Shown here piece by piece: positions 1 through 8,714 of a DNA stretch of 64,000 bases. Within the stretch, counting starts at the first letter, position 1. Each line of letters starts with the position of its first letter. Both the position numbers and the translations under genes were made by a program. Origin of the DNA: Streptococcus sp. 29887 (lineage in GTDB: Bacteria > Bacillota > Bacilli > Lactobacillales > Streptococcaceae). The notes beneath the pieces are model-generated. The model ran no database searches and had not been told where the DNA came from. It saw only the letters and a program-made list of their open reading frames with translations. The DNA is taken from contig NZ_CP118735.1 of the NCBI RefSeq assembly GCF_032595075.1, forward strand, positions 1,206,001-1,270,000, written 5' to 3'.

Positions 1-2
1 AG

Positions 3-545
3 GAATACCAGGTTAAGCTGTCCAAACGTGCCCTATCATCCTTCCAGAAAAATAAGGAGCGGGATTTGGCGATCTTGGCACTTCTCTTGGCATCTGGCGT
101 TCGTCTGTCTGAGGCAGTCAATTTGGACCTCCGTGATGTCAACCTCAAGATGATGATGATTGAGGTAACGCGTAAAGGTGGCAAGCGGGACTCGGTCAAT
201 GTGGCAGGATTTGCTAAGCCTTACTTAGAAGCCTACATGGGCATTCGCCAGCAACGCTACAAGGCTGAAAAAACGGATACGGCTTTTTTCCTGTCTGAGT
301 ACCGTGGTCTACCTAACCGCATCGACGCTTCTTCCATTGAGAAAATGGTGGCTAAGTATTCTGCGGACTTCAAGATACGCGTAACCCCCCACAAACTCCG
401 TCATACATTGGCAACTCGCCTCTACGACGCCACCAAGTCGCAAGTTCTGGTCAGTCACCAACTGGGCCATGCCAATACCCAGGTCACCGACCTCTATACC
501 CATATCGTCAACGATGAGCAAAAAAATGCTCTGGATAAATTATAA
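3..545 (+). CDS. xerS: Tyrosine recombinase XerS, C-terminal part (start outside window)
   Basis: The reading frame is open from the window edge, so only about 180 C-terminal residues are seen of a protein usually near 356. XerS is the single streptococcal recombinase that resolves chromosome dimers at difSL. The catalytic set is visible in order: Arg in SGVRLSE, Lys in TRKGGK, HKLR, the HQLGH box and the nucleophile Tyr in DLYTH. The family and role are established; the assignment to XerS rather than another tyrosine recombinase rests on overall likeness to the streptococcal protein. A stem-loop terminator follows directly. Confidence 0.88.
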   Translation, partial: EYQVKLSKRALSSFQKNKERDLAILALLLASGVRLSEAVNLDLRDVNLKMMMIEVTRKGGKRDSVNVAGFAKPYLEAYMGIRQQRYKAEKTDTAFFLSEYRGLPNRIDASSIEKMVAKYSADFKIRVTPHKLRHTLATRLYDATKSQVLVSHQLGHANTQVTDLYTHIVNDEQKNALDKL

Positions 546-574
546 CTTTATGTAATATAAATTATGTAAAACAA

Positions 575-600
575 CACGAGTAAGCTCAAACTTACTCGTG
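575..600. terminator. Bidirectional stem-loop terminator between xerS and the mutase gene
   Basis: Perfect 10-bp arms (cacgagtaag / cttactcgtg) enclose a 6-nt loop, with A-rich sequence on one side and T on the other. It lies between two convergent genes and can serve both. Confidence 0.8.
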
Positions 601-607
601 TTTCCAA

Positions 608-2116
608 TTATAGCAATTCTTTCAATTTTTCCTGATTAACTGCTGGGTACTGGTCCAAAAAGGTTGAGAGTGTTCGTAAAACGGCAGGAATATAGCCAGT
701 CTGGTCGTTTTCAACCTGCAAGACTAAAAGTGGCTCGTGGAGGCTCATACGGAGCAAGAGCCAGCCGTCACCATAAGGCTCAGTCAGGTCAAATCGCACT
801 CCTTCTTCGTTTTCTGGGTTAAAAGCAAAGCCTTCGAGGTTGGTATTTCTGAGATCAGCAATTACCTGTTCACCCAGTGCTCGATAGTCTGTGGCGTCCA
901 GCTTGAACCGCACTTCTTGGGTTTCCAGCGGTTGTTTAAGCTGGGCGATCAAGTCGTCCAAGGACTTGCCTTCCGCTTGCAGTTTTGGTAAGAGCATGAG
1001 AATCTTAGCCGCCACATAGGTCCCGTCATCGAGGAAGTAATTTTCCTTAAAGGCAGCATGTCCAGAGGTTTCGATAGCCAACTGGCAATCAACTCCTTCT
1101 TGATTGACTAAAATAGCACGGTTGATGACATTACGGTAGCCTGAAATATAGCGAATTTGTTTGCCGCCCAGGCTTTCGATAAAGACTTTAAGGTGTTCAG
1201 AGGTTGGAGAATTGGTCACAATGCTGGTACCTGGATGTTCAGCTAGGATAATCTGGCTAAGCACAGCAATCAGGTTATTTCTGTTGAGAATTTGACCTGA
1301 CTTGGTCACTAGTGCTGCACGGTCAACGTCGGTATCAAAGATAATACCAAGATCTGCACCTTGCTTCAAGACAGCCTGACGAATACTTTCCATAGCTTCC
1401 TTGTTATCAGGGTTTGGAACGTGATTTGGGAAGGCTCCGTCTGGGTCTAGGAATTGTGAACCTGTGGTATCTGCCCCTAGCTCTGCCAACACTTTCTCAG
1501 CAAAAAATCCGCCTGCACCATTTCCAGCGTCGACGATAATGTTGAGATTGGCAAGTGGTTTTTCTTGTCCGCCACAAGCGGTACGAATTTTGCCAACTAA
1601 GTCTTGGGCATAAGGCGTAATCAAGTCTGCTTGGGTCACACTTCCAAGGTCAGAAGCCGGCAAGTCTTCACTATGTGAGAGGATGAAGTCAATATCTTCA
1701 TGCTCTGCTCCGCCATTTTCCGAAAAAATCTTAATGCCGTTGAAGTAATAAGGCAGGTGGCTGGCAGTGATCATGACACCAGCGTGGCACTTGAACTGCG
1801 GATACTGGGTGCTCATGAAGAGGGCTGGCGTAGTGGCCATACCGAAGTCGAACAGCTGAACGCCCAAACGCACCGCTTCTTCTGTGAAGGCGGCAACCAG
1901 GTCTGGACCGCTGAGGCGGCTATCTCGACCGATACCGATCTTGAGTTGTCCTTTTTGATAGGCTTGAGCAAGTTCAGGCTTCTGGGTCAGCCAATGAATA
2001 AGTCCGCGAACCACTTCCTTGGTGGCCTGTGGAGTGAGATTGACAGCATATTCGTCTGTAGCGATAGCAATTCCACGAATATCCGATCCGTTTTGCAAAA
2101 CATGATGGTGTGACAT
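608..2116 (-). CDS. Phosphoglucomutase/phosphomannomutase family protein
   Basis: A 502-residue alpha-D-phosphohexomutase that interconverts hexose 1- and 6-phosphates, cytoplasmic. The phosphoserine loop is TASHLPYYFNG with Ser near residue 119; most relatives have TASHNP, so the Asn-to-Leu change is a subfamily trait. The Mg site is DTDVDR and the sugar loop is ETSGHAAF. The N-terminal GSDIRGIA matches the usual first motif. A glycolytic or capsule-precursor substrate cannot be told apart from sequence; glmM and the classical pgm look different, so no symbol is given. It stands alone, with a good AGGAGG site before the ATG. Confidence 0.85.
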   Translation of the reverse strand: MSHHHVLQNGSDIRGIAIATDEYAVNLTPQATKEVVRGLIHWLTQKPELAQAYQKGQLKIGIGRDSRLSGPDLVAAFTEEAVRLGVQLFDFGMATTPALFMSTQYPQFKCHAGVMITASHLPYYFNGIKIFSENGGAEHEDIDFILSHSEDLPASDLGSVTQADLITPYAQDLVGKIRTACGGQEKPLANLNIIVDAGNGAGGFFAEKVLAELGADTTGSQFLDPDGAFPNHVPNPDNKEAMESIRQAVLKQGADLGIIFDTDVDRAALVTKSGQILNRNNLIAVLSQIILAEHPGTSIVTNSPTSEHLKVFIESLGGKQIRYISGYRNVINRAILVNQEGVDCQLAIETSGHAAFKENYFLDDGTYVAAKILMLLPKLQAEGKSLDDLIAQLKQPLETQEVRFKLDATDYRALGEQVIADLRNTNLEGFAFNPENEEGVRFDLTEPYGDGWLLLRMSLHEPLLVLQVENDQTGYIPAVLRTLSTFLDQYPAVNQEKLKELL

Positions 2117-2191
2117 AGTAACCTCCTGATTTTCTAGTAGTTTCAGTATATCACAAAATCAAAACGCTTTCAAAAGGAAAAAGTACAGCTC

Positions 2192-3133
2192 CTACTGTAC
2201 TTTGGTGATGGTTACAGTGGTGCCGACGTCTACTCGGCTTTCCACTGTAATGCCTAAATCTAATTGACTTAAAACACGCTTTGTCAAATAAAGCCCAAAA
2301 CCTGTCGCTTTTTGGTGTTCACGGCCATTAAAACCTGTAAATCCCTCGTCAAACAGGCGTGGAATGTCTTCGGCTAGAATCCCAATTCCCGTATCGGAAA
2401 TAGAAATTCCCTCATTCAGTTCAATGGCTACCTTACCACCTGTCTTATTGTACTTGAGGGCGTTGTCGATGATCTGTGATAGGGCAAAACTGAGCCACTT
2501 TCTGTCGGTTTTCAGTAACCAATTTCCATCGATGGTCACTGAAATGTCTTTTTGCAAGAACTGATTACGGTATTTTTTGACCAAGTCCACAACTACTTCT
2601 CTCACCTCTACCTGCTCAAAGCGAAAATCACTGGCATGGTTGGTCAGTTTGAGGTAGTTGAGGAGATTTGCCATGTAATTATCCAAGCGTAAGAGCTGGT
2701 GATCGACATCCTGCTGGTTGAGATTGTCAGTCTGGCTCATCAAAGACAGGGCAGCCAGAGGCACTTTCATTTGGTGAGACCACATTTTAACCATAGCTTG
2801 CAGGTCTTCTTCTCGTGACTTATAGACCAAAAGCTGCTCCCGCGTCGCCTCCTTCTCCGCTTCAATCAAGTTGAGATAGGCAAGGTCCACAGGCTTATTC
2901 AGCAGGGGCAGAGCTTCTTCATGAACATAGTCTTCCAAGGCTCTCATGCGGTTGCGAAACTTCCAGAAAAGCCCTGCAGTCAGAAGGATCAAGAGGGTTA
3001 GGGACAATAGCAGAGCTTTTTGCAGAAATTCGGAGGGCAGTTTGTAAAGATAAAAGAGCAAGATAAAACTACCAGCCAAGACCAGATAGGTGAAGTAAAA
3101 ACTACGGTATTCTCGGATAAATTTTGCTATCAT
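2192..3133 (-). CDS. Sensor histidine kinase, BceS-like (intramembrane sensing)
   Basis: A 313-residue kinase with two close N-terminal membrane helices (about residues 13-30 and 38-57) and almost no extracellular loop, the hallmark of BceS-type kinases that sense through a partner ABC transporter. The DHp box is WSHQMKVPLAAL with the phospho-accepting His near 120; the ATPase part shows DNALKYN, SDTGIGI and a GFGLYL lid. The first four bases overlap the response regulator, so the two are translated together. The partner transporter is encoded just upstream, past a toxin-antitoxin pair. Role inferred: detecting a cell-wall-active peptide or lantibiotic. Confidence 0.85.
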   Translation of the reverse strand: MIAKFIREYRSFYFTYLVLAGSFILLFYLYKLPSEFLQKALLLSLTLLILLTAGLFWKFRNRMRALEDYVHEEALPLLNKPVDLAYLNLIEAEKEATREQLLVYKSREEDLQAMVKMWSHQMKVPLAALSLMSQTDNLNQQDVDHQLLRLDNYMANLLNYLKLTNHASDFRFEQVEVREVVVDLVKKYRNQFLQKDISVTIDGNWLLKTDRKWLSFALSQIIDNALKYNKTGGKVAIELNEGISISDTGIGILAEDIPRLFDEGFTGFNGREHQKATGFGLYLTKRVLSQLDLGITVESRVDVGTTVTITKVQ

Positions 3134-3804
3134 TTGACCAGGTACCCCACGCCACGAACAGTATGAATACGGTCAAATCCCACTTCACTCACCTTCTTTC
3201 GCAGACGAGTCATGTTGACATTGAGGGTATTCTGGTCGATAAATTCTTCATTTTCCCAGAGTTTTTCCAAGAGTTCTTCCTTGCTGACAATCTGCCCTTG
3301 TCTTTCTAGTAAGGTGGATAAAATCTTGGTTTCTGTAGGCGAAAGCTGAACCTGTTCCGATTCGCTTGAAAAACGCCCGTCCAAACTAAGCTGGAATTGG
3401 TCGATAGACAAGTCAGTTGATTTGCTGAATTGATTGACCTTACGCAAGAAGGCACCGATTTTGGCATCCAAAATCCCTAGTGAAAAAGGCTTGGACACAA
3501 AATCATCCCCACCCATGTTCATGGCCATGACCGCATTCATCTCATCATCGCTAGAGGAGATAAAGATAATGGGTATGGTCATGGTTTTACGGATTTCTGT
3601 CGTCCAGTAAAAGCCGTTGTAATAGGGTAGACTAATGTCCATCAAGACTAAATCAGGCTTGATTTCAGTCACTTCCTGACTGACAGCTCGGAAATTCTGC
3701 ACGCTTTCTACCTGATAAGATTTGCCCAGATGCTGCTTCAAGAGCTGGACAATCATCTCATCATCTTCAACAATATAAATCTTCTCTTTTTTCATCTTCT
3801 TCAT
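3130..3804 (-). CDS. OmpR-family response regulator, BceR-like
   Basis: A 224-residue regulator with an N-terminal receiver domain (acidic pair VEDDE, phospho-acceptor Asp near residue 56 in LMDISLP, switch Lys in SKPFS) and a winged-helix DNA-binding domain ending RGVGYLVK. It pairs with the overlapping kinase. Bce-type regulators bind TTACA-N4-TGTAA sites; two such sites lie at 7782-7795 and 8765-8778, upstream of the neighbouring transporter and TraX genes, which makes them the likely targets. No clear ribosome site precedes the first ATG; the second Met at residue 4 is an alternative start. Confidence 0.87.
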   Translation of the reverse strand: MKKMKKEKIYIVEDDEMIVQLLKQHLGKSYQVESVQNFRAVSQEVTEIKPDLVLMDISLPYYNGFYWTTEIRKTMTIPIIFISSSDDEMNAVMAMNMGGDDFVSKPFSLGILDAKIGAFLRKVNQFSKSTDLSIDQFQLSLDGRFSSESEQVQLSPTETKILSTLLERQGQIVSKEELLEKLWENEEFIDQNTLNVNMTRLRKKVSEVGFDRIHTVRGVGYLVK

Positions 3805-3808
3805 TCTG

Positions 3809-3838
3809 CAAAAGCCAGGACACAGGTCTTGGCTTTTT
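3809..3838. terminator. Hairpin between the toxin gene and the response regulator
   Basis: Inverted repeat aaaagcca / tggctttt with a further inner pairing separates the RelE-type gene from the response regulator. It suggests the two-component genes are not simply read through from the toxin-antitoxin pair. Confidence 0.5.
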
Positions 3839-4103
3839 ATTTATATACTTCTTTTCGATGCCCGACTTCAAGGGCTGTTACGATCAATTTATCATCCTCA
3901 ATGCTGACGATGACCCGATAATTGCCAATACGGTACCGCCATTGGCCAGAACGATTGGCCGTCAAGGCTTTTCCGTATTGTCTGGGGTTGTCACACCCGT
4001 CAATATGCTTATAAAGATACCGCAAAATCAAACTTGCAGCAGTTTTATCCAACTTTCGAATTTGCTTTTGGGCCTTAGCAGACAAAATAACCTTATAACT
4101 CAA
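3837..4103 (-). CDS. RelE/ParE-type toxin
   Basis: An 88-residue protein with the compact RelE fold signature: an N-terminal VILSAKAQKQIRKLD helix, then WRYRIGNYRVI strands and a C-terminal basic stretch. RelE-type toxins cleave mRNA on the ribosome. It overlaps its antitoxin gene by 11 nt, the antitoxin being first, which is the usual order. The pair splits the Bce transporter genes from their two-component system. Type assignment within the RelE/ParE superfamily is uncertain. Confidence 0.82.
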   Translation of the reverse strand: MSYKVILSAKAQKQIRKLDKTAASLILRYLYKHIDGCDNPRQYGKALTANRSGQWRYRIGNYRVIVSIEDDKLIVTALEVGHRKEVYK

Positions 4104-4332
4104 TGCCCAACTCCTCAGCCATTTGTTCTAATGTTATCGGCTCAATTCCATTCGCCAAGTCTTCTTGGTATTCTGCCCAAGCAATATCTGCCACACGGGC
4201 GTCGTACTCATCTTCAAGGGCTTCAAGGGTTTTAGTCCGAATGAGTTCTGACAAGCTGACACCTTCAAACTTTGCCATAGCCTGCATAAAGAGCTTGTCC
4301 TGCTCAGAAACTTTCAATGTGATAGCTGCCAT
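4093..4332 (-). CDS. RelB-type antitoxin (ribbon-helix-helix)
   Basis: A 79-residue protein whose N-terminal AAITLKVSEQDK strand followed by helices is the ribbon-helix-helix DNA-binding form found in RelB/DUF6290 antitoxins; the acidic C-terminal half would cover the toxin. Translationally coupled to the toxin downstream. A near-perfect inverted repeat lies just upstream and is a candidate autoregulatory operator. Confidence 0.8.
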   Translation of the reverse strand: MAAITLKVSEQDKLFMQAMAKFEGVSLSELIRTKTLEALEDEYDARVADIAWAEYQEDLANGIEPITLEQMAEELGIEL

Positions 4333-4358
4333 TTTTCTTACCTCTTATAGTATTCCTT

Positions 4359-4380
4359 TGGTATTACCATTGTAACACCA
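4359..4380 (-). promoter_or_regulatory. Candidate operator of the toxin-antitoxin pair
   Basis: tggtattac-catt-gtaacacca: 9-bp arms with one mismatch, immediately upstream of the antitoxin ribosome site. The position fits autorepression by a ribbon-helix-helix antitoxin; this is inference. Confidence 0.45.
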
Positions 4381-4400
4381 TTTCCCTGAAAATGCAAGAA

Positions 4401-4420
4401 ATCTCGCACAAGGCGAGACT
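4401..4420 (-). terminator. Terminator after the Bce permease
   Basis: Stem tctcgc/gcgaga with flanking extra pairs, followed on the minus strand by a T-containing tail, directly after the permease stop codon. Confidence 0.6.
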
Positions 4421-4424
4421 TCTT

Positions 4425-6395
4425 CTACCGTTCAATAATGCGGTAATAGGTGCGACTGGTCCACTTGTAAATGACAAAGTAAATCGGAGCGACTGCCAGT
4501 AGGGTAATTCCGCTGACGGTATAAATCATAAGCGAAGAGGTGACACCAAGGGTCAATAGCATTTGCTTAAGCATAACAAGAGAAATCACGAAATGCAAGG
4601 TCGCCATAGCTAGTGGCATAAAGAAGACCGTAAGTGTTTGCGAGTTAATGGTCTTTTTGACCGCTGCTGCACTCATGCCCACTTCTTGTAGAATCTTGTA
4701 GGATTTCTTGTCTTCATGCCCTTCCGAGTACTGCTTGTAGTAAATAATCAAGGCAGCACCTAGCAAGAAACTAATACCCAACAAGAAGCCTGTGAAGAGG
4801 AAACCGCCTCTGAGGCCCATGAGCATATTATTGAAATCTGTTTTCTGCATGACGTATCCTAAAGATTCTCCATTAGCATCACTGATATTATAGGCATCGC
4901 CTGCCTGCTCACCAAGAGTGGCCACTTCCTCATTGGTCATATCAGTAAAGACACGGTAGTCCAGACTAACCTGATAGCCTTGCGGATTATTGGACTCATA
5001 ATACTCACGAACAGTATTCAATACAGTGTCATCACTGACTACCATAACGGCGGCATTTAGCGTATTGGTGATGTCTGGGAAAATAGCCTGGTCAAGATTG
5101 GCTACATTCTCAAAGGTTTGATCGCCCAAAACAAGCTTCTTCAGCGATGGTTTTTCGCTCGGACGCATAAAGGCAACTTGATTGGCAGCCAGCTCTGGCA
5201 GGTCATTGCCCAACTTCCGGAAATCATCTTGGGTGACGAAGTAGGTAAAGGCTATTTTGCTAAAGTCTGGATTGGCAATGGTTTCTGGACTAATGACAAT
5301 CTCCTTCCCACCGTCATAGACCAGACCAGCTTGGTAGGTCAGGTAGGACAGACTATCTTCCGCTTTTTCTGGAAAATGGCTGAGCACCGATTGCTGATAG
5401 GCACTTTCACCCTGACTTCTATCCGCAACTTTGTAGGTAATAGATGTTTCCTTTGGATAAAGACCACTTGTCATGCTTGACATGCCAGTATAAAGTGAAG
5501 TCGTTGTTGCAATGGTCACAAAGGCCATGACTACAAGTAACGTAATATTGGCCAAACCCGTTGCGTGCTGCTTCATCCGAAAAATCATCTGCGAAGTCGT
5601 AATGAAATGCTCTGGCGTATAGAAATACCGCTTGTTTTTTCGACGAGCCTTCAAATACCAAGTCATAAAGCTGATGTAGAACAGATAGGTCCCCGCAATA
5701 ACAAAGAGCACAGCGATAAAGAACCGAAAGATAAGAGCTACACCTTCTGCTTTAGATGAAAGTGATAGGTAGTATCCAATACCCAGTCCCACTACACCAA
5801 GAGCAGCTAGAAGGACATTGCCTTTTGGCTCCTTCTCCCCTTTCTCACTAGCTCGGAACAAAATCAGCGGACTGGTCTTACCAATGGTCCGAATGGCTAG
5901 CAATTCCAAGAGAAAGAAGATACCAGCAAAGAGAAAGGCGGTCATGACAAAGGCCAAAGGGGCTATTCCAAAATGCAAATCACTATAATGTGTTATATTG
6001 ACAAAAATCAAGTAGAGAACATTTGCAAACACACCAGCTAAGACAGAACCAAGAACCACAACCAGTAAGAATATCATCATCAATTCTAGGCTGGCTATCA
6101 AGGCTACTTTTTTCTTGTTCATCCCCAGCATATTGTAAAGCCCGAACTCCCTAGTCCGTTGCTGCATGAGGAAATTAAAGCTATATATTTCCATAATGAC
6201 CGAGAAAATGGTCAGAACAATCACGCCAAGACCGATAGAAATGGCACCTGAGCCCATGGTCTTCATTACTGGACTGAGCATGAGTAAGAACATAGAACAA
6301 ATCAAGGTAAAGAGGACCAGACTGGCTAAAACAAAAGGAGCAAACACACCCATGGATTTTCGGATATTTTGCCCAGCAAGTTTGAGGTAAAACAT
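4425..6395 (-). CDS. ABC transporter permease, BceB-like
   Basis: A 656-residue membrane protein with the BceB plan: one N-terminal helix, a first FtsX-like group of helices, a large extracellular domain of about 200 residues in the second half (roughly 310-520), then three final helices. BceAB-type transporters free lipid II cycle intermediates from bound peptide antibiotics and, together with BceS, report transporter activity to BceR. It starts one base after the ATPase gene stop, so the two are one transcript with the lipoprotein gene ahead. Confidence 0.87.
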   Translation of the reverse strand: MFYLKLAGQNIRKSMGVFAPFVLASLVLFTLICSMFLLMLSPVMKTMGSGAISIGLGVIVLTIFSVIMEIYSFNFLMQQRTREFGLYNMLGMNKKKVALIASLELMMIFLLVVVLGSVLAGVFANVLYLIFVNITHYSDLHFGIAPLAFVMTAFLFAGIFFLLELLAIRTIGKTSPLILFRASEKGEKEPKGNVLLAALGVVGLGIGYYLSLSSKAEGVALIFRFFIAVLFVIAGTYLFYISFMTWYLKARRKNKRYFYTPEHFITTSQMIFRMKQHATGLANITLLVVMAFVTIATTTSLYTGMSSMTSGLYPKETSITYKVADRSQGESAYQQSVLSHFPEKAEDSLSYLTYQAGLVYDGGKEIVISPETIANPDFSKIAFTYFVTQDDFRKLGNDLPELAANQVAFMRPSEKPSLKKLVLGDQTFENVANLDQAIFPDITNTLNAAVMVVSDDTVLNTVREYYESNNPQGYQVSLDYRVFTDMTNEEVATLGEQAGDAYNISDANGESLGYVMQKTDFNNMLMGLRGGFLFTGFLLGISFLLGAALIIYYKQYSEGHEDKKSYKILQEVGMSAAAVKKTINSQTLTVFFMPLAMATLHFVISLVMLKQMLLTLGVTSSLMIYTVSGITLLAVAPIYFVIYKWTSRTYYRIIER

Positions 6396-7148
6396 CTACT
6401 CACCCCCTAAAAGTGCAGACATATTGAGCGAAATTTCCTTGGCAAAGTCTTGATTGCTCTTGCCTGCCTTGTATAGTTGATGGAAAATGCGACCGTCCTT
6501 GATAAAGAGAACCCGTTTGGCATGACTGGCTGCGTTGGCTGAGTGGGTCACCATGAGAATGGTTTGGCCGTCACGGTTAATCTCTTCAAACAAATTCAGC
6601 AAGTCCTCTGAATTGCGATAATCTAGAGCCGCCGTCGGTTCGTCTGCTAGGACAATCTGTGGCTGGGTAATCAAACTACGGGCAATGGCCACGCGCTGCT
6701 TCTGTCCACCAGATAGTTCAAAAGGACGTTTTTTCAGCAAATCTTGAATCCGCAGTTTTGGCGCCAAAACTTTCAAACGTTTTTCCATTTCCTCATGGCT
6801 GGTACGGGCCAATACCAGAGGTAAAAAGATATTGTCTTGGATGGACAGGGTGTCCAAGAGATTAAAATCTTGGAAGACAAAGCCTAGGTTACGCAAACGG
6901 AAATCTGCCAGCTTGCTTTCCTTGATTTTGGTGATGTCTTGATTGCTTAAGATAACAGAGCCCCTCGTCGGCTTGTCCAGGGTTGCTAGAATGTTGAGCA
7001 AAGTCGTCTTACCAGAACCACTTTCCCCCATAATAGCGATAAACTCGCCCTCTTCTACCTTAAAATCCACATCTTGCAAGGCACGAGTTTCCTCTTTTGA
7101 AAAGCGCGTGCGGTAAACTTTTTCTAAATGATTGATTTCTAATAACAT
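6396..7148 (-). CDS. ABC transporter ATP-binding protein, BceA-like
   Basis: A 250-residue ATPase with Walker [10 protein letters not shown], signature [15 protein letters not shown], Walker [12 protein letters not shown] and the switch His in MVTHSANAA. It belongs to the MacB/LolD/BceA branch of exporters and energises the permease that follows immediately. The lipoprotein gene lies 8 nt upstream. Function in antimicrobial peptide resistance is inferred from the complete module. Confidence 0.9.
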   Translation of the reverse strand: MLLEINHLEKVYRTRFSKEETRALQDVDFKVEEGEFIAIMGESGSGKTTLLNILATLDKPTRGSVILSNQDITKIKESKLADFRLRNLGFVFQDFNLLDTLSIQDNIFLPLVLARTSHEEMEKRLKVLAPKLRIQDLLKKRPFELSGGQKQRVAIARSLITQPQIVLADEPTAALDYRNSEDLLNLFEEINRDGQTILMVTHSANAASHAKRVLFIKDGRIFHQLYKAGKSNQDFAKEISLNMSALLGGE

Positions 7149-7156
7149 ATAAACTC

Positions 7157-7546
7157 CTAATTGTTTTCTTTGGATAAATCAACTGTATCAAGTAATGCTT
7201 GATAGTCGATTCGGTCTGATTCAGCAATATTATCTTCTAAATCCACCTTATAATAACCATCCTGGACACCGATGGCCCAGTCATTGCTAGTGGTTACATA
7301 GAGATTATTCAAGGATACTGTCTTTTTCACTGCCCCTTCTTCTTTGACAACGGGCCATTCCATAAACTGAACTTCTGTTCCTTGAATACTATCTTCGGCA
7401 ACTTCCTGTTTGCTAACGGCATAGTCTTTTCTCTTGTAATGAAAGGTTTGATAACCCTCATCAAAGCTAAGGCTTGCTGAAGAGGAAGAACAAGCGGTTA
7501 GCATTATACTGCCCAAAGCCAGCAAGCTAAATACTTTCTTTTTCAT
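7157..7546 (-). CDS. Small lipoprotein, possibly NisI/SpaI-like immunity protein
   Basis: A 129-residue protein with a lipoprotein signal peptide: basic start MKKK, hydrophobic stretch and lipobox LTAC followed by a Ser-rich linker. The mature part has YQTFHYKRKDYAVSK and WAIGVQDGYYKVD, reminiscent of the NisI/SpaI lantibiotic-immunity lipoproteins, but that likeness is from memory and weak. It would sit on the outer face of the membrane next to the BceAB-like transporter encoded directly downstream, fitting a role in capturing the peptide. Confidence 0.7.
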   Translation of the reverse strand: MKKKVFSLLALGSIMLTACSSSSASLSFDEGYQTFHYKRKDYAVSKQEVAEDSIQGTEVQFMEWPVVKEEGAVKKTVSLNNLYVTTSNDWAIGVQDGYYKVDLEDNIAESDRIDYQALLDTVDLSKENN

Positions 7547-7558
7547 CGTTTCCTCCCT

Positions 7559-7699
7559 CTAGTATGCCATAAATCGCATACTTTGCAAATCATGGGCAAG
7601 CTCTTCCAAGAATGCAGCTTGTTCCATGAGTTCAATCTTCTCTTTTTCAGAGAATACCTTTTCTTCTATTCTCTTTGCTTGTAAAAATTTGAATGACAT
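7559..7699 (-). CDS. Small ORF, 46 residues, paralogue of the one at 8545-8682
   Basis: Starts at an ATG preceded by AGAAGGAAA and ends with a TAG 13 nt before the lipoprotein start. The product begins MSFKFLQAK, exactly as the small ORF at 8545-8682, then is rich in Glu and Lys and ends in aromatic residues (RFMAY). It is predicted soluble and helical with no signal peptide. It is the first gene behind the operator at 7761-7796, so it should be the most strongly induced product of the Bce module. No family is recognised. The shared start, shared ribosome site and shared promoter layout argue that it is real. Confidence 0.65.
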   Translation of the reverse strand: MSFKFLQAKRIEEKVFSEKEKIELMEQAAFLEELAHDLQSMRFMAY

Positions 7700-7731
7700 A
7701 TAATTTCCTTCTTTCTGTTTCTAATGAGTTT

Positions 7732-7737
7732 ATTATA
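7732..7737 (-). promoter_or_regulatory. -10 box of the Bce transporter operon promoter
   Basis: TATAAT on the minus strand, lacking a good -35 at 17 nt (GAGAAT), with regulator sites immediately upstream. This is the layout of an activator-dependent promoter. The twin promoter at 8715-8720 has the same spacing. Confidence 0.65.
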
Positions 7738-7760
7738 GATGATTTAGTCAACCTATTCTC

Positions 7761-7796
7761 TTACAGTTCTGACGTTAAAACTTACAAGATTGTAAG
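7761..7796 (-). promoter_or_regulatory. Tandem BceR-type operator, transporter operon
   Basis: A full site TTACA-ATCT-TGTAA (7782-7795) is followed on the minus strand, 7 nt on, by a degenerate second site CGTCA-GAAC-TGTAA (7761-7774), giving a 21-bp centre spacing. TNACA-N4-TGTAA is the known recognition sequence of BceR-like regulators, and a strong plus a weak site in tandem is their known arrangement. Confidence 0.75.
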
Positions 7797-7797
7797 T

Positions 7798-8535
7798 TTA
7801 TAGAAAATAGGCGATCGTTGCCAGTAGCCACAAATGAAGCGGATAGAAGATGTAAAAGAAATAACGTGAAAACGCTGTGCGGGGCCCTGCTTGTCCATTA
7901 TATAGACCAAGAATTGGTAGGACCAAAATAAACAGCCAGTCTGCATTGTAGAGCATCATTTGTACGGTCATTTCAATGGTTTCATAGGGATGATAGGAAG
8001 ATACTAGCAAGAGAAAGGCAAACAATATGTAGGCGAGATTTCTTTTGAACGGCGTCTTACGACCTAAGTAAGTGATGAGAATAAATGGTAAGACAACTGC
8101 CCCTCCTTCTGTGAATGCTGCCCCGACTATCAAGCACAAACCAGCTAGGACAACTTGAATCACTTGTCGAGGTCTACTATTATTTTTAAACTCCTTCAAA
8201 CAAATAAGCATGGTTAATCCAACAGCCAATGTTAGAAAGATATTGTTACCGATGTAAATATCTTTTGATTGGTAAAGACTGTTTATCAAAGTATTTCCAG
8301 CGGCCATCAGTCCTGCTGCACCATATAGTCGCAAAAGATAGGCTTTGATATTTCTCGTATGAAGAAACCCTTCCACCAACATGTAGGCAAAAAAGACTGC
8401 AACACATCGAGTGACCATGTGAAAGACCATGCTAAGTTGGTCTGGGATAAAATCTGGTATGATTTTTAGATGATCCAAAACCATTAAGCAAGCCATAGCG
8501 AGTTTCAGTTGATATGCATTATACGATTTCACCAC
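7798..8535 (-). CDS. TraX family membrane protein
   Basis: A 245-residue polytopic protein with about eight helices. The start region with AYQLKLAMACLMVLDHLK and the HLWLLATIAYFL end match the TraX/acyltransferase-3-like family, first named for pilin acetylation by F-plasmid TraX. Related proteins are common in Firmicutes beside peptide-antibiotic modules, probably modifying an envelope substrate; that role is inference. It follows the second small ORF by 9 nt and stops one base from the operator of the transporter operon, so it is under the operator at 8744-8779. Confidence 0.8.
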   Translation of the reverse strand: MVKSYNAYQLKLAMACLMVLDHLKIIPDFIPDQLSMVFHMVTRCVAVFFAYMLVEGFLHTRNIKAYLLRLYGAAGLMAAGNTLINSLYQSKDIYIGNNIFLTLAVGLTMLICLKEFKNNSRPRQVIQVVLAGLCLIVGAAFTEGGAVVLPFILITYLGRKTPFKRNLAYILFAFLLLVSSYHPYETIEMTVQMMLYNADWLFILVLPILGLYNGQAGPRTAFSRYFFYIFYPLHLWLLATIAYFL

Positions 8536-8544
8536 CTAAACCTC

Positions 8545-8682
8545 CTAGTACATCCAGTTGCGTTGAAAGAGTTCGTGTTCTAATTCGAATAGAAATTCAG
8601 CTTGTTTTTCCTGTTTTTCTAGTCGTTTGCTCTCTCGTGTTTTACCAAAAATATGTTTGGCTTGTAAAAATTTGAATGACAT
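8545..8682 (-). CDS. Small ORF, 45 residues, paralogue of the one at 7559-7699
   Basis: ATG preceded by AGAAGGAAATCTC; TAG stop 9 nt before the TraX start. The product begins MSFKFLQAK, identical over nine residues to the small ORF at 7559-7699, then diverges into a charged helix (REKQEKQAEF-like) ending NWMY. First gene behind the operator at 8744-8779. The duplication of leader, ribosome site, promoter and operator with conserved start but divergent body suggests a functional peptide family; its function is unknown to me. Confidence 0.65.
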   Translation of the reverse strand: MSFKFLQAKHIFGKTRESKRLEKQEKQAEFLFELEHELFQRNWMY

Positions 8683-8714
8683 GAGATTTCCTTCTTTCTG
8701 TTTCTTATAAGTCT

